This document shows, piece by piece, positions 1 to 6,754 of a DNA stretch of 22,905 nt. The DNA is from a virus. The stretch spans positions 1-22,905 of the IMG/VR virus record IMGVR_UViG_3300031830_000098; one strand, 5' to 3'. The notes under the pieces were generated by a model. It searched no databases. It was not told the DNA's origin and saw only the letters and a list, made by a program, of their open reading frames with translations. Every line of letters begins with the position of its first letter. The first letter of the stretch is position 1. The position numbers and the translations under genes were made by a program.

Positions 1-67
1 TCGATCGAGTCAGGTGTTGCTCCGCCGGGGGCGGCGGGGGCGAAGGCCCGGCGGATGGAGACGGCGA

Positions 68-122
68 TGGGCGGAGTGGGAGTCGAACCCACAGGGGTTT
101 CCCCGGCAGATTTTAAGTCTGC
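68..122 (-). other. 3' half of tRNA-Leu(UAA): putative phage attachment site core
   Basis: Read on the minus strand this gives the anticodon arm (stem GCAGA/TCTGC around loop CTTAAAA, anticodon UAA), a leucine-type long variable arm (CGGGG/CCCC), a T arm (GTGGG TTCGACT CCCAC), an acceptor 3' strand TCCGCCC and discriminator A. The expected 5' acceptor strand GGGCGGA and a normal D arm are absent to the right, so the gene is only a 3' half. Tyrosine-recombinase phages commonly carry a tRNA 3' end as attP, which restores the host tRNA on integration. I infer an attP, or the att end that keeps only the tRNA 3' half. If this is a prophage end, bases 1-67 could be host DNA. No integrase is visible. 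Confidence 0.75.
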
Positions 123-208
123 TCCCCGGTCTCCACAGGGCCGCCAGCGGCCCCAACCCACGCTCGAATCTGCCGCGCCACGCACCGGCAACGCCCCGGA
201 CAAGACGC

Positions 209-217
209 ATTCTAGCA
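209..217 (-). promoter_or_regulatory. Candidate leftward extended -10 promoter
   Basis: The minus strand reads TGC TAGAAT followed by GCGTC, an extended -10 (TGnTATAAT, one mismatch) with a GC-rich discriminator. There is no good -35 at 17 bp. It would transcribe leftward through the tRNA fragment towards whatever lies left of the window. This is a sequence call only. Confidence 0.35.
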
Positions 218-221
218 CCAG

Positions 222-242
222 TTCGGCCAAATTTCGGCCAAA
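222..242. repeat. Two direct repeats TTCGGCCAAA, one helical turn apart
   Basis: TTCGGCCAAA occurs at 222-231 and again at 233-242, an 11-bp offset that puts both on the same DNA face. They lie just upstream of the leftward -10 at 209-214, covering its -35 zone. That is the usual place for a regulator site. No cognate regulator is identified in the window. Confidence 0.45.
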
Positions 243-283
243 ACCACTTCCACGGCCAGGACGGCCCGGAAAGGAGGCCATGG

Positions 284-673
284 ATGGCGCGCCGGAACGC
301 CACAGCTGACACTGCCGCCAGCGCAACGACTACGCCACGCGGCGCAGACCGTAAAGCCTGGACGGAAGCACGTCTGCTGCGCGAGGTGCGCAGGGCAGCG
401 CGCCAGAACGGCTGGGCTGATTATCACCCCGCCATATCCATGGGCTCCCCGGCCGGCTTTCCGGACCTGGTCCTGGTGCGGCCGCCAGTCATCATCTTCG
501 CCGAGCTGAAAAGCGCGCGCGGCCGCCTGACGTCCAGCCAGCGCGCCTGGCTCGAGCGTTTCCAGCAGTGCAGCATCCCGGGCCGCATCGAGACCTACAT
601 CTGGCGCCCCGGCGATTGGCCTGACATCCTGCGTATTCTGTCGGGAGGAGACAACGATGACCGGGTGGGATGA
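284..673 (+). CDS. VRR-NUC domain nuclease
   Basis: Predicted 129-residue PD-(D/E)XK nuclease of the VRR-NUC family, which in phages is a stand-alone nuclease usually found beside replication genes. The core is visible: GFPDLVLV, with the metal-binding Asp, then IIFAELKSARG, the E-x-K catalytic pair, then LTSSQRAWLERF and a final strand ETYIWRPGDW. ATG 284 is chosen because AAGGAGG at 270-276 sits 7 bases upstream; the open frame extends further left but into the tRNA fragment. It overlaps the next gene by 17 bases, suggesting co-translation with the primase. Its substrate in this phage (branched DNA, nicked DNA or host DNA) cannot be read from sequence. Confidence 0.85.
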   Translation: MARRNATADTAASATTTPRGADRKAWTEARLLREVRRAARQNGWADYHPAISMGSPAGFPDLVLVRPPVIIFAELKSARGRLTSSQRAWLERFQQCSIPGRIETYIWRPGDWPDILRILSGGDNDDRVG

Positions 674-3659
674 TATGGGCACGTACGGGCCCTCTGAAGA
701 CGCCCGGCAAGCCCCGGAGCCGTCCTTTGAGGTCTCCTTCTTCCGCAGCGTGACGGACACCCGGCCGCGGCGGGAATGTCTGCCCTGGAGCGAACTCCGG
801 GAACGCCTGACGCGCCACCTGAGGGTCAGCGACAAGGCGCAGGCTCCCTGCTTCTCCCCGGTCCGCTACCGGCCCGGGGCCTCCCGCGGCAGCGACGGCG
901 TGGAAGCCGTCACGCTGGCCGTGCTGGACTTCGACCATGATTGCGACGCAGAGCGCCTCCGGGCATTCCTGGAGCGCGAGTGCCTGGCCTGCGTGCTGTA
1001 CAGCACCTTCAACCACACCCCGGACGCGCCGCACCTGCGGGCGGTGGTGCCCCTGTCGCACCCCGTTCCGGCGGAGCGGTGGCGGGGCATCGCCTCCGGC
1101 CTGCACGCCTTCTTCGCGCAGTCCGGCTGCATCCCGGACCCGGCCTGCACGGACCCGGCCCGGCTGTTCTACCTGCCTTCGGCCCGTCCGGGAGCGCCGG
1201 TCCTGGCGGAGGCCTGCGACGGCCGCCATCTGGACCCCGAGGAGCTGGAGCCGCGGGAGGTTGTGGACGCTCCCTGCCGCAGCGCAGCGGAGCCTGGCGG
1301 CTCCCGGCCGGGGGACGTCTACAACGAGTGGGGGGATGTGCTCTCGCTGCTTGAGAGCCACGGCTGGACCGTCCACGAGCGGCGGGGACCCGGCGGGACC
1401 ATCTATCTGACCCGGCCTGGCAAGGATCCGCGGGATGGCATCAGCGCCACCTTCGGCAGGGACGGGCGCCGGATTCTGTATGTGTTCTCCTCGAACGCCC
1501 CGCCATTCGAGGCCGGAAAGGGTTACACGCCCTTCACCGTCTACGCGCTCTTGGAGCACGGCGGCGACTTCGCCTCCGCGGCCAGCGCCCTGGCATCGCA
1601 GGGCTACGTCGAGCCGGGGGCAGAAGACAGCGCCAAATGGCAGGGCGGCGCCAGGCCGCGGGGAAACGCAGCCACGGACAAGGGAGACCGCCTGAGCGCC
1701 CACAGGGACGCACTGCGGGAGCTGTTCTCCGGCAGGCTCGTTTGGTGCCCCACGCGCAGGAGGTGGTACCGCTGGAGCGAAACCGGACAGGGAGGCGGCC
1801 GCTGGGAACATGTTGCCGAGGAGGCGGTCCGCGCGGAAGCCTACGAGGCGCTGAGGCTGCGCTACCTGGGGGCCGCCGCGGCCGCTGAAAGCGCCGAGCA
1901 AAGAAAATGGGCCGCTGCGCGCCTGTGGGAGCTCGAAAGCGGCCGTTTTTACAGAGAGGCGCTCGAGCTCGTGAAGGGCGCGCCGGATATCGCCACCAAC
2001 TCGGCCGCCTTCGACAGGGCCCCATTCCTGCTGAACACCCCGTCTGGCGTTCTGGACCTGCGGACTCTGGAGACACGTCCGGCCCGGCCGGAGGACTGGA
2101 TGACCCGCATGACGGGCGTAGCTTTCGACGAACGCGCTGAGTGCCCGCGCTTCCTGGCCTTCCTCCACGAGATCCTGCCTCAGGAAGGGCTGACCGGCTT
2201 TCTCCAGATGTTTTTCGGAGCAGCGCTTCTGGGCAGGCACGTGGAGCGCCAGGCTGGCATCTTCTACGGCACGGGCGCCAACGGAAAAAGCACGCTGCTG
2301 TCAGTGGTGCGGCACGTCCTGGGAGACTACGCAGGGCCGGTTCCGCGGGACGCGCTGGTCTGCCGCAGACAGCAGCAGGATGCCGCGCGGGTGGCGCTGG
2401 CCGCCTGTGAAGGCCTGCGCCTGGGACTGCTGGAGGAGCTGATGGAAGGCGCTGTGCTGAGCAGCACGGGCATAAAGGACCTGCTCTCGGAGGAGCCGAT
2501 CCAGGTCCGCGGGCTGTACGAGGATTACCGCAGCGCCCGGCTTGGGCTGACCCCGGTCATCACGTCCAACACCCGCCCGGTCATCCCGGAAACCGGGGAA
2601 GGGATGTGGCGGCGCCTGGCCCTCGTTCCCTTCGAGGTCACCATACCGGAGCACAGGCGCGATCCGGACCTTGCGGACCGCCTGAAGGAGGAGGCCCCGG
2701 GTATCCTGCGCTGGCTGCTGGAGGGCGCCCGGAAGGCTGCCAGCCTGAAGCGGATCCCCTTGCCGGACTGCGTACGGGCGGCAACGGAGGGATACCGCAC
2801 GGAGGAAGACATCCTCGCGGCGTTTCTGGATGACTGCTGCGTCCTAGGGCCCGGACATCAGGTGCCCGGCGGCGAGCTATACGCAGCCTATCAGGCCTGG
2901 TGCAACGAGAACACCGGAGGGGAATCTCTTTCACATAAGGCGTTCGCGCGCAAGCTCCGGGACAGGGGAATAGCGATCGAGGTGCGGCGCGTGCAGGGCC
3001 GCAACACAAGAATCTACATTGGGGTCGGCCTCCTGGCGGGCCCGGCGGGGGAAAGTGTAGGTGTTACGGATGCTACGGATGCTACGGATGCTACGTTTTA
3101 CTCCGCCGCGCCGCCTGCAGAAGAAGAACGAGGGGGGGGTTCCACAAAATCTGTAGCATCCGTAGCAATGGAAGAAAAATCTGGAGAAGATTGCCAGGCT
3201 GCTACGGGTGCTACGGATTCGACCCCTTTTTTAGAAAAGTCGCGCGCGCGTATATATATAGGGAAAACTTTTCAAAAAAAGCCTCGAATTCGTTACACCC
3301 GTAGCACCCCCGAAGAGGCGGCCGAGCCGTCAAGTGGCGAGGAGCCTCCCGCCATGCCGGCCGGACCGCCGCCAGACTCCGCCACCGGCCCCCCGCAAAA
3401 CACCACTGAGGCCGGCGACGATGCCAGCCTGAAGACCCGCCTGCGCGCTCTGCTGGGGCTCCCGGAAGGCCCGCCGGTGGTGAGGTCGAAAGGCGTGACG
3501 TATTCCGAGCCCCGCAAGGCCATCGAGCGCTGGCTGCGGGAGCTGGAGGAAGGCCCCCCTGCACTGCGCGAGCTGGCGCGCCACCAGGCCGCCGGCTATC
3601 TGCGCTCAGTGAACGAAAACAGTTTGAGTCAACCGGACTCAAGGAGGGAAAATCCATGA
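657..3659 (+). CDS. Primase-helicase (AEP-like primase fused to D5/SF3 helicase)
   Basis: A 1000-residue replication initiator. The N-terminal third resembles archaeo-eukaryotic-type primase/polymerase domains: VLDFDHDC (about residues 89-96) supplies the acidic pair and STFNHTPDAPHLRAVVPLS (about 115-133) a downstream motif. The middle is a D5-type superfamily 3 helicase: Walker A GTGANGKST near residue 538, a Walker B-like acidic motif in GLLEELMEG near 590, and a sensor-like motif with conserved Asn in VITSNTRPVIP near 633. After about residue 800 the protein becomes low-complexity, with TDATDATDAT encoded by iteron-like DNA, then a short helical tail. The start is backed by GGGAGGAG at 645-652. 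Such proteins prime and unwind DNA at phage and plasmid origins. It overlaps the clamp gene by ATGA. Confidence 0.88.
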   Translation: MTGWDDMGTYGPSEDARQAPEPSFEVSFFRSVTDTRPRRECLPWSELRERLTRHLRVSDKAQAPCFSPVRYRPGASRGSDGVEAVTLAVLDFDHDCDAERLRAFLERECLACVLYSTFNHTPDAPHLRAVVPLSHPVPAERWRGIASGLHAFFAQSGCIPDPACTDPARLFYLPSARPGAPVLAEACDGRHLDPEELEPREVVDAPCRSAAEPGGSRPGDVYNEWGDVLSLLESHGWTVHERRGPGGTIYLTRPGKDPRDGISATFGRDGRRILYVFSSNAPPFEAGKGYTPFTVYALLEHGGDFASAASALASQGYVEPGAEDSAKWQGGARPRGNAATDKGDRLSAHRDALRELFSGRLVWCPTRRRWYRWSETGQGGGRWEHVAEEAVRAEAYEALRLRYLGAAAAAESAEQRKWAAARLWELESGRFYREALELVKGAPDIATNSAAFDRAPFLLNTPSGVLDLRTLETRPARPEDWMTRMTGVAFDERAECPRFLAFLHEILPQEGLTGFLQMFFGAALLGRHVERQAGIFYGTGANGKSTLLSVVRHVLGDYAGPVPRDALVCRRQQQDAARVALAACEGLRLGLLEELMEGAVLSSTGIKDLLSEEPIQVRGLYEDYRSARLGLTPVITSNTRPVIPETGEGMWRRLALVPFEVTIPEHRRDPDLADRLKEEAPGILRWLLEGARKAASLKRIPLPDCVRAATEGYRTEEDILAAFLDDCCVLGPGHQVPGGELYAAYQAWCNENTGGESLSHKAFARKLRDRGIAIEVRRVQGRNTRIYIGVGLLAGPAGESVGVTDATDATDATFYSAAPPAEEERGGGSTKSVASVAMEEKSGEDCQAATGATDSTPFLEKSRARIYIGKTFQKKPRIRYTRSTPEEAAEPSSGEEPPAMPAGPPPDSATGPPQNTTEAGDDASLKTRLRALLGLPEGPPVVRSKGVTYSEPRKAIERWLRELEEGPPALRELARHQAAGYLRSVNENSLSQPDSRRENP
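3062..3306. other. Putative replication origin: iterons plus AT-rich tract inside the primase gene
   Basis: A 9-bp unit TGCTACGGA or a close variant occurs at 3062, 3071, 3080 and 3089 (last copy partial) in direct orientation, at 3152-3167 as an inverted pair, at 3200 and 3209 in direct orientation, and at 3298-3306 inverted. Between the last two groups lies an AT-rich stretch (about 3226-3290) that contrasts with the GC-rich surroundings. It includes a 20-bp alternating purine-pyrimidine tract at 3241-3260, CG then TA steps, and runs of A. Iterons beside an easily melted region are the layout of initiator-bound origins; lambda also places its origin inside its replication initiator gene. 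The assignment is inference from layout. Confidence 0.6.
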
Positions 3660-4855
3660 AGGCCATACTGACGAAGAAAAACCTGCTCGAAGGCATCCGC
3701 ACCGCATCGCACGCAATCGACGCCCGCGCCGTTATGCCCGTACTGAGGCACGTTCTCCTCTCAAGTGAGGAGGGGCTGACGGAGGAAGAGACTTGGGTCC
3801 GCATCTCCGGGACGGATCTTCAGACCGTCGTTTCCACTGTCATCCCGGCCCAGGTCCTGGCCCCGGGAGAGGTGACTCTGCCCGCGTCCGTGGCGGCGGA
3901 GATCGTGGGCGCGTTCCCGGAGGCCGATGTCGTGCTCTCCTCCGACGATACCGGAAGCCAGGTGCGCCTGGAGTGCCCGCCCGCCGAGTTCAACCTGGTG
4001 GGACTTCCGCCGGACGAATTCCCGGACCTTCCGGAAGTGCCGCATGATGTCTGGTTCGAGATGGACGCCGGGCAGCTGCGGGCCGCCCTGAGGCGGACCG
4101 TGTTCGCCTGCTCCACGGACGCACTGCGCACCATCCTGCAGGGCGTCCTGTTCAACTTCGTGGGCCACACCCTGGAGCTGGCCGCCACCGACACGTTCCG
4201 TCTGGCCGTGGACACCCGGGTGGTGCCCGCGGGCAGCGGACAGGCTCGCGTTGTGGTCCCGCAGCGCGCGCTGCTCGAGCTGCTCAAGATCATGCCGGGT
4301 CAGGGAAGTGTCCGCGTCCACATCTCCGGGAGCCAGATCAAGTTCCGCCTGCCGGAAGCCACGCTGGTGTCGGTGCTCATTGAGGGGCAGTTCCCCGACT
4401 ACGAGCGCGTGATCCCCACGGACCTTGACAGGAGGTGGGTCATCCCCACGGAGCCGCTGACCGGAGCCCTTCGCCGGGCGGGGATCGTGGCGCGGCAGGA
4501 CATGCAGAGGGTGGTGCTTCGCTCGCGGGGCGAGAAGGTGGCGGTTTCAGCCCGCGCTGGGGGCGTAGGGGAGGCCTATGAGGAGGTGGTGCGAATAGAG
4601 GAAAAGCGAGCTGTGCCGTTTACCCGTGCCGGGGACGTCGGGGAGGCCTACGATGAGGTAGACGCGGCCCGGGGCGGCGACGACCTCGAGATCGCCTTCA
4701 ACTGCGGCTATCTTCTGGACGTGCTGAACGTCCTCGAGGCGGACGAAGTGACCTTCGAGATGTCCGGGGCGCTGTCCCCGGCCGTTCTGAGGCCGGTAGG
4801 GCAGGAAGGCTACCTGTGCGTGGTCATGCCGATGGAGAAGGGGGAGGAGTGCTGA
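3656..4855 (+). CDS. dnaN: DNA polymerase III beta subunit (sliding clamp), phage-encoded
   Basis: A 399-residue homologue of the bacterial beta clamp, close to the usual 360-380 plus an insertion. It starts MKAILTKKNLLEGIRTASHA, as clamps do. It contains the family features LAATDTFRLAV in domain 2, EGQFPDYERVIPTD (inter-domain), FNCGYLLDVLNVL in domain 3, and ends YLCVVMPME, equivalent to the usual MPMRL tail. The ring encircles DNA and tethers polymerase and other partners. No polymerase is visible in the window, so it may load the host replicase or serve recombination or late transcription. GGAGG sits about 10 bases before ATG 3656, and the ATGA overlap ties it to the primase. A 24-residue internal repeat in domain 3 is unusual. 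Confidence 0.93.
   Translation: MKAILTKKNLLEGIRTASHAIDARAVMPVLRHVLLSSEEGLTEEETWVRISGTDLQTVVSTVIPAQVLAPGEVTLPASVAAEIVGAFPEADVVLSSDDTGSQVRLECPPAEFNLVGLPPDEFPDLPEVPHDVWFEMDAGQLRAALRRTVFACSTDALRTILQGVLFNFVGHTLELAATDTFRLAVDTRVVPAGSGQARVVVPQRALLELLKIMPGQGSVRVHISGSQIKFRLPEATLVSVLIEGQFPDYERVIPTDLDRRWVIPTEPLTGALRRAGIVARQDMQRVVLRSRGEKVAVSARAGGVGEAYEEVVRIEEKRAVPFTRAGDVGEAYDEVDAARGGDDLEIAFNCGYLLDVLNVLEADEVTFEMSGALSPAVLRPVGQEGYLCVVMPMEKGEEC
4548..4659 (+). repeat. 72-bp tandem duplication inside the sliding clamp gene
   Basis: Two similar segments, centred on the codons for RAGGVGEAYEEV and RAGDVGEAYDEV, lie 72 bp apart (GAGGCCTA at 4571 and at 4643). Beta clamps normally have a single such segment in domain 3. 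The copies have diverged at several synonymous positions, so the event is not very recent and the frame has been kept. Confidence 0.7.
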
Positions 4856-4886
4856 ACCGGGTTGGCCATGGAGCCGCCCGCGGCGC

Positions 4887-4895
4887 TGTAATAAT
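4887..4895 (+). promoter_or_regulatory. Weak candidate extended -10 in the clamp/zinc-ribbon gap
   Basis: The 154-base gap between the clamp and the next gene holds TGT AATAAT, close to an extended -10, without a clear -35. I see no gene, hairpin or repeat of note in the rest of the gap. It could restart transcription for the SSB group. Confidence 0.2.
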
Positions 4896-5009
4896 CGCAG
4901 CCCTTAACAAGGGATCCAAACCGAGCCATGATTAACGCAGGCGAAAACAAAGAACCACGCGCTGGCCGTTCCGTCCTGCAGCCCGCCGGTGGCTTTTGAG
5001 GAGAGACAA

Positions 5010-5357
5010 ATGAAGATCATTCACATCCCCTCGGCCCGCGGCGGGCCGGCATACTGGGACGAGGACGGTAACCTCCGGGTCAAGTCGTCCTTGACCCGTG
5101 ACATTGTGCCACCAGGGCCACAGAATGAGTGGACCCTGGTGGAGGCAACTCCGGATGAGGTCGCCGCGTTGGTCGCGGCGGGGTACCGGCTGCCGGTGGG
5201 GCGGATAAGGACGTCGATGTCACGGCTGCCGCGGCCGGTCTTCACCTGCCAGGCGTGCGGGCATTCCTGGCAACCGCGCCGGCGCCTGGGACGGGAGCCT
5301 CAGCCGCCGCGGCTGTGCCCGCAGTGCGGCACGCCGCGCTGGCGCGCGGGCGCTTGA
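5010..5357 (+). CDS. Small zinc-ribbon protein, function unknown
   Basis: A 115-residue protein starting MKIIHIPSARGGPAYWDEDG. The N-terminal half has no family I recognise. The C-terminus carries a zinc ribbon: CQACGHSW (about residues 82-89), an Arg/Pro-rich spacer, then CPQCGTPRW (about 103-111). That pairing is typical of small nucleic-acid-binding or adaptor proteins. ATG 5010 is preferred over GTG 4989 because GAGGAGAGA lies just upstream at the right distance. It ends 10 bases before the SSB start, so it is in the same operon as SSB. No function is proposed beyond likely DNA, RNA or protein binding through the ribbon. Confidence 0.7.
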   Translation: MKIIHIPSARGGPAYWDEDGNLRVKSSLTRDIVPPGPQNEWTLVEATPDEVAALVAAGYRLPVGRIRTSMSRLPRPVFTCQACGHSWQPRRRLGREPQPPRLCPQCGTPRWRAGA

Positions 5358-5367
5358 GGTGGAAGCA

Positions 5368-5733
5368 ATGCTGAACAGGATCATTCTTATCGGCCGGCTG
5401 GCGCGCGACCCGGAGCTGCGCTACACGCCGCAGGGAACGCCCGTTGCCACCCTGCATCTGGCCGTGGAGCGCCCCGGAACGGATAAGGGCTCCGGCCGCC
5501 AGACCGATTTCATCGATGCCGTCTGCTGGCGCCAGACGGCAGAGTTCGCCGCGAACTACCTGTCGAAAGGCCGGCTCGTCGCCGTGGAAGGGCGCCTGCA
5601 GGTCCGGGAATGGGTGGGACAGGACGGGGGCAAGAGGCGCGCCGCAGAGGTTGTGGCCGACACCCTTCAAGCCCTCGACCGGCCCGGAGCACGGGACGAA
5701 GGAGGAGGCGATGAAGCGTTCGGGCATTCATAA
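5368..5733 (+). CDS. ssb: Single-stranded DNA-binding protein (SSB), short form
   Basis: A 121-residue SSB with a clear OB fold: MLNRIILIGRLARDPELRYT at the start, GTPVATLHLAVER, FIDAVCWRQTAEFAANYLSKG and LVAVEGRLQVREWVGQDGGKR follow the bacterial SSB order. It should coat single-stranded DNA during phage replication. The family's long glycine-rich linker and acidic DDDIPF-like tip, which binds partner proteins, are missing; the tail ends DEAFGHS. ATG 5368 is preferred over in-frame GTG 5359 because bacterial SSBs begin ML/MNRxxLIGRL. The last 23 bases overlap the next gene. Confidence 0.92.
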   Translation: MLNRIILIGRLARDPELRYTPQGTPVATLHLAVERPGTDKGSGRQTDFIDAVCWRQTAEFAANYLSKGRLVAVEGRLQVREWVGQDGGKRRAAEVVADTLQALDRPGARDEGGGDEAFGHS

Positions 5734-6022
5734 TGTGGGCGGTACGTGCCCGGTCTGCGGTGCACCGGCACCGCGCTATCGGCGGACCTGCTCGCGCGAA
5801 TGTCTCTCCCGCTGGCGGGGGATTCTGAACAGCCGGCGCGCTGCAGCCGGACCGCCGCCGGAGCCGCGCACCAAACCATCGCCGCAGATGATAGCGGCGA
5901 TGGCGCACTTCCTGGAGGCCATCGGGCTGGATGCGACGCGCGCCCTGGCCCTGATTGACGAGGCAGAGAAGGCCGAGCGTGAGGAGTTCGCTCGAAAGCT
6001 CGAGGCAGCCCGGAAACGCTGA
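5711..6022 (+). CDS. Small protein with N-terminal zinc finger, function unknown
   Basis: A 103-residue protein. CPVCGAPAPRYRRTCSREC (about residues 13-31) places four cysteines as CxxC and CxxxC, like the short zinc fingers of phage and plasmid DNA-associated proteins. The middle is Pro/Arg-rich and probably flexible. The rest is predicted helical (MIAAMAHFLEAIGLDATRAL, then a charged Glu/Lys/Arg helix). AAGGAGGAGG ends just before the ATG. It begins inside the SSB gene, so translation is likely coupled. I do not recognise the family; a role near replication is suggested only by neighbours. Confidence 0.7.
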   Translation: MKRSGIHNVGGTCPVCGAPAPRYRRTCSRECLSRWRGILNSRRAAAGPPPEPRTKPSPQMIAAMAHFLEAIGLDATRALALIDEAEKAEREEFARKLEAARKR

Positions 6023-6428
6023 GTTTGCCGCACACCTGGCAGCCTACCTGGAGCGCGCCGTACGGGCGCGCTACGGATGGACCGGGCACGCCGACGACCT
6101 GGCACAGGTCGCGCGCCTCGCCGTCGCACAGGAACTCAGTGAGCACGGCCACCTGCCGGAGCCGCTCCTGCGCCGCTACGTCCTCCGGCGGGCCTGGTGC
6201 GACGTGCGCGATGAGCTCCGGCGGCTGCGCAGGCAGGACCCGCGCCTGGCGGAGCGGGCGCGACCCCGGACGCACCCGATGGACTCCCGCCTGAGCATCC
6301 GCCTATCGGGGAAAACGCTGTCCGCCCTGGCGCAAGCAGCCGCCCGCCGGGGCACAACCGTATCAGCGGAGGCGCGGGCCATTCTGGAGGAATCCCTTGA
6401 GCTCAGAGCGCGCGGCGCTGCTCGCTGA
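5979..6428 (+). CDS. Sigma region 2-like domain joined to a ribbon-helix-helix domain; possible late-transcription regulator
   Basis: A 149-residue protein from GTG 5979 (AGAAGG 7 bases upstream); TTG 5955 in the same frame has no ribosome site. Residues about 20-90 resemble sigma-70 region 2: YGWTGHADDLAQVARLAVAQ is like the DDLxQ-x-xxLAV helix, and AWCDVRDELRRLRRQD is like the RI-x-x-xxDELRRLD segment of small sigma factors. The C-terminus, LSIRLSGKTLSALAQAAARR then TTVSAEARAILEESLEL, matches the beta strand and two helices of Arc/MetJ-type ribbon-helix-helix DNA binders. No sigma region 4 is visible. It is the second-to-last gene of the early module, a common place for late regulators. The fold assignment is by eye and the function is inference. 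Confidence 0.5.
   Translation: MRSSLESSRQPGNAEFAAHLAAYLERAVRARYGWTGHADDLAQVARLAVAQELSEHGHLPEPLLRRYVLRRAWCDVRDELRRLRRQDPRLAERARPRTHPMDSRLSIRLSGKTLSALAQAAARRGTTVSAEARAILEESLELRARGAAR
6385..6399 (+). promoter_or_regulatory. Ribosome binding site deciding a TTG start
   Basis: TGGAGG at 6385-6390 followed by six bases and TTG 6397. It is the only well-spaced site in this frame and lies inside the preceding gene. Confidence 0.55.
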
Positions 6429-6717
6429 CATCTGCGCGCGGCTCGAGGCGGCCCGCAGAGCCGGCGACCGCGCCCGGTTCCCGGGCTCCTCCTGGGGACA
6501 GGTCATCCGGGCCCTGGCCTACCGCGTGCACGACCCGGACGAGGCGTTCCACTTCGCCGCCGCGGCCAGCGGCATGGCGTCCGGCTCCTGGGACGCGGAC
6601 GCCAGGGACTACGTGAACTATCTGCTGACCATTACTTCTGACCTGCGCCGCCAGAGGCTGGCAGCGCTGCCGACGGAAAATCTCTGGGAAATTTTGATGC
6701 TGCTCGCCGAACGGTGA
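6397..6717 (+). CDS. Small hypothetical protein, TTG start
   Basis: A 106-residue, mostly helical, soluble protein (for example RAALLADICARLEAARRAGD and YVNYLLTITSDLRRQRLAAL). There are no cysteines, signal or membrane segment, and I recognise no family. The TTG start is chosen because TGGAGG (6385-6390) lies 6 bases upstream; no usable ATG sits near. It overlaps the preceding regulator-like gene by 32 bases. It is the last gene before the early/late boundary terminator, so it belongs to the early operon. Confidence 0.6.
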   Translation: MSSERAALLADICARLEAARRAGDRARFPGSSWGQVIRALAYRVHDPDEAFHFAAAASGMASGSWDADARDYVNYLLTITSDLRRQRLAALPTENLWEILMLLAER

Positions 6718-6719
6718 GG

Positions 6720-6748
6720 TTGTCCGACATTCTGTCAGCGAGTACATA
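6720..6748 (+). promoter_or_regulatory. Candidate promoter at the early/late boundary
   Basis: TTGTCC (-35-like) and TACATA (-10-like) are separated by 17 bases. The -10 is a poor match to TATAAT. Transcription from here would run about 80 bases into the terminator at 6803-6833, or through it into the late operon if the terminator is overridden. Confidence 0.3.
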
Positions 6749-6754
6749 TACAGG

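Noticed and set aside
22-54. GC-rich inverted repeat left of the tRNA fragment as a terminator
   Set aside because: CCGCCGGG/CCCGGCGG can pair, but the surrounding G/C runs allow many alternatives and there is no T run.
68-150. A complete tRNA-Leu gene on the minus strand
   Set aside because: The expected 5' acceptor strand GGGCGGA and a proper D arm are missing. GGGGCCG in the right place mismatches the 3' strand after three pairs.
492-2240. A 582-residue open frame on the minus strand opposite the primase
   Set aside because: It is a GC-rich shadow with no ribosome site and Arg/Pro/Gly-heavy sequence; the plus-strand primase has clear motifs.
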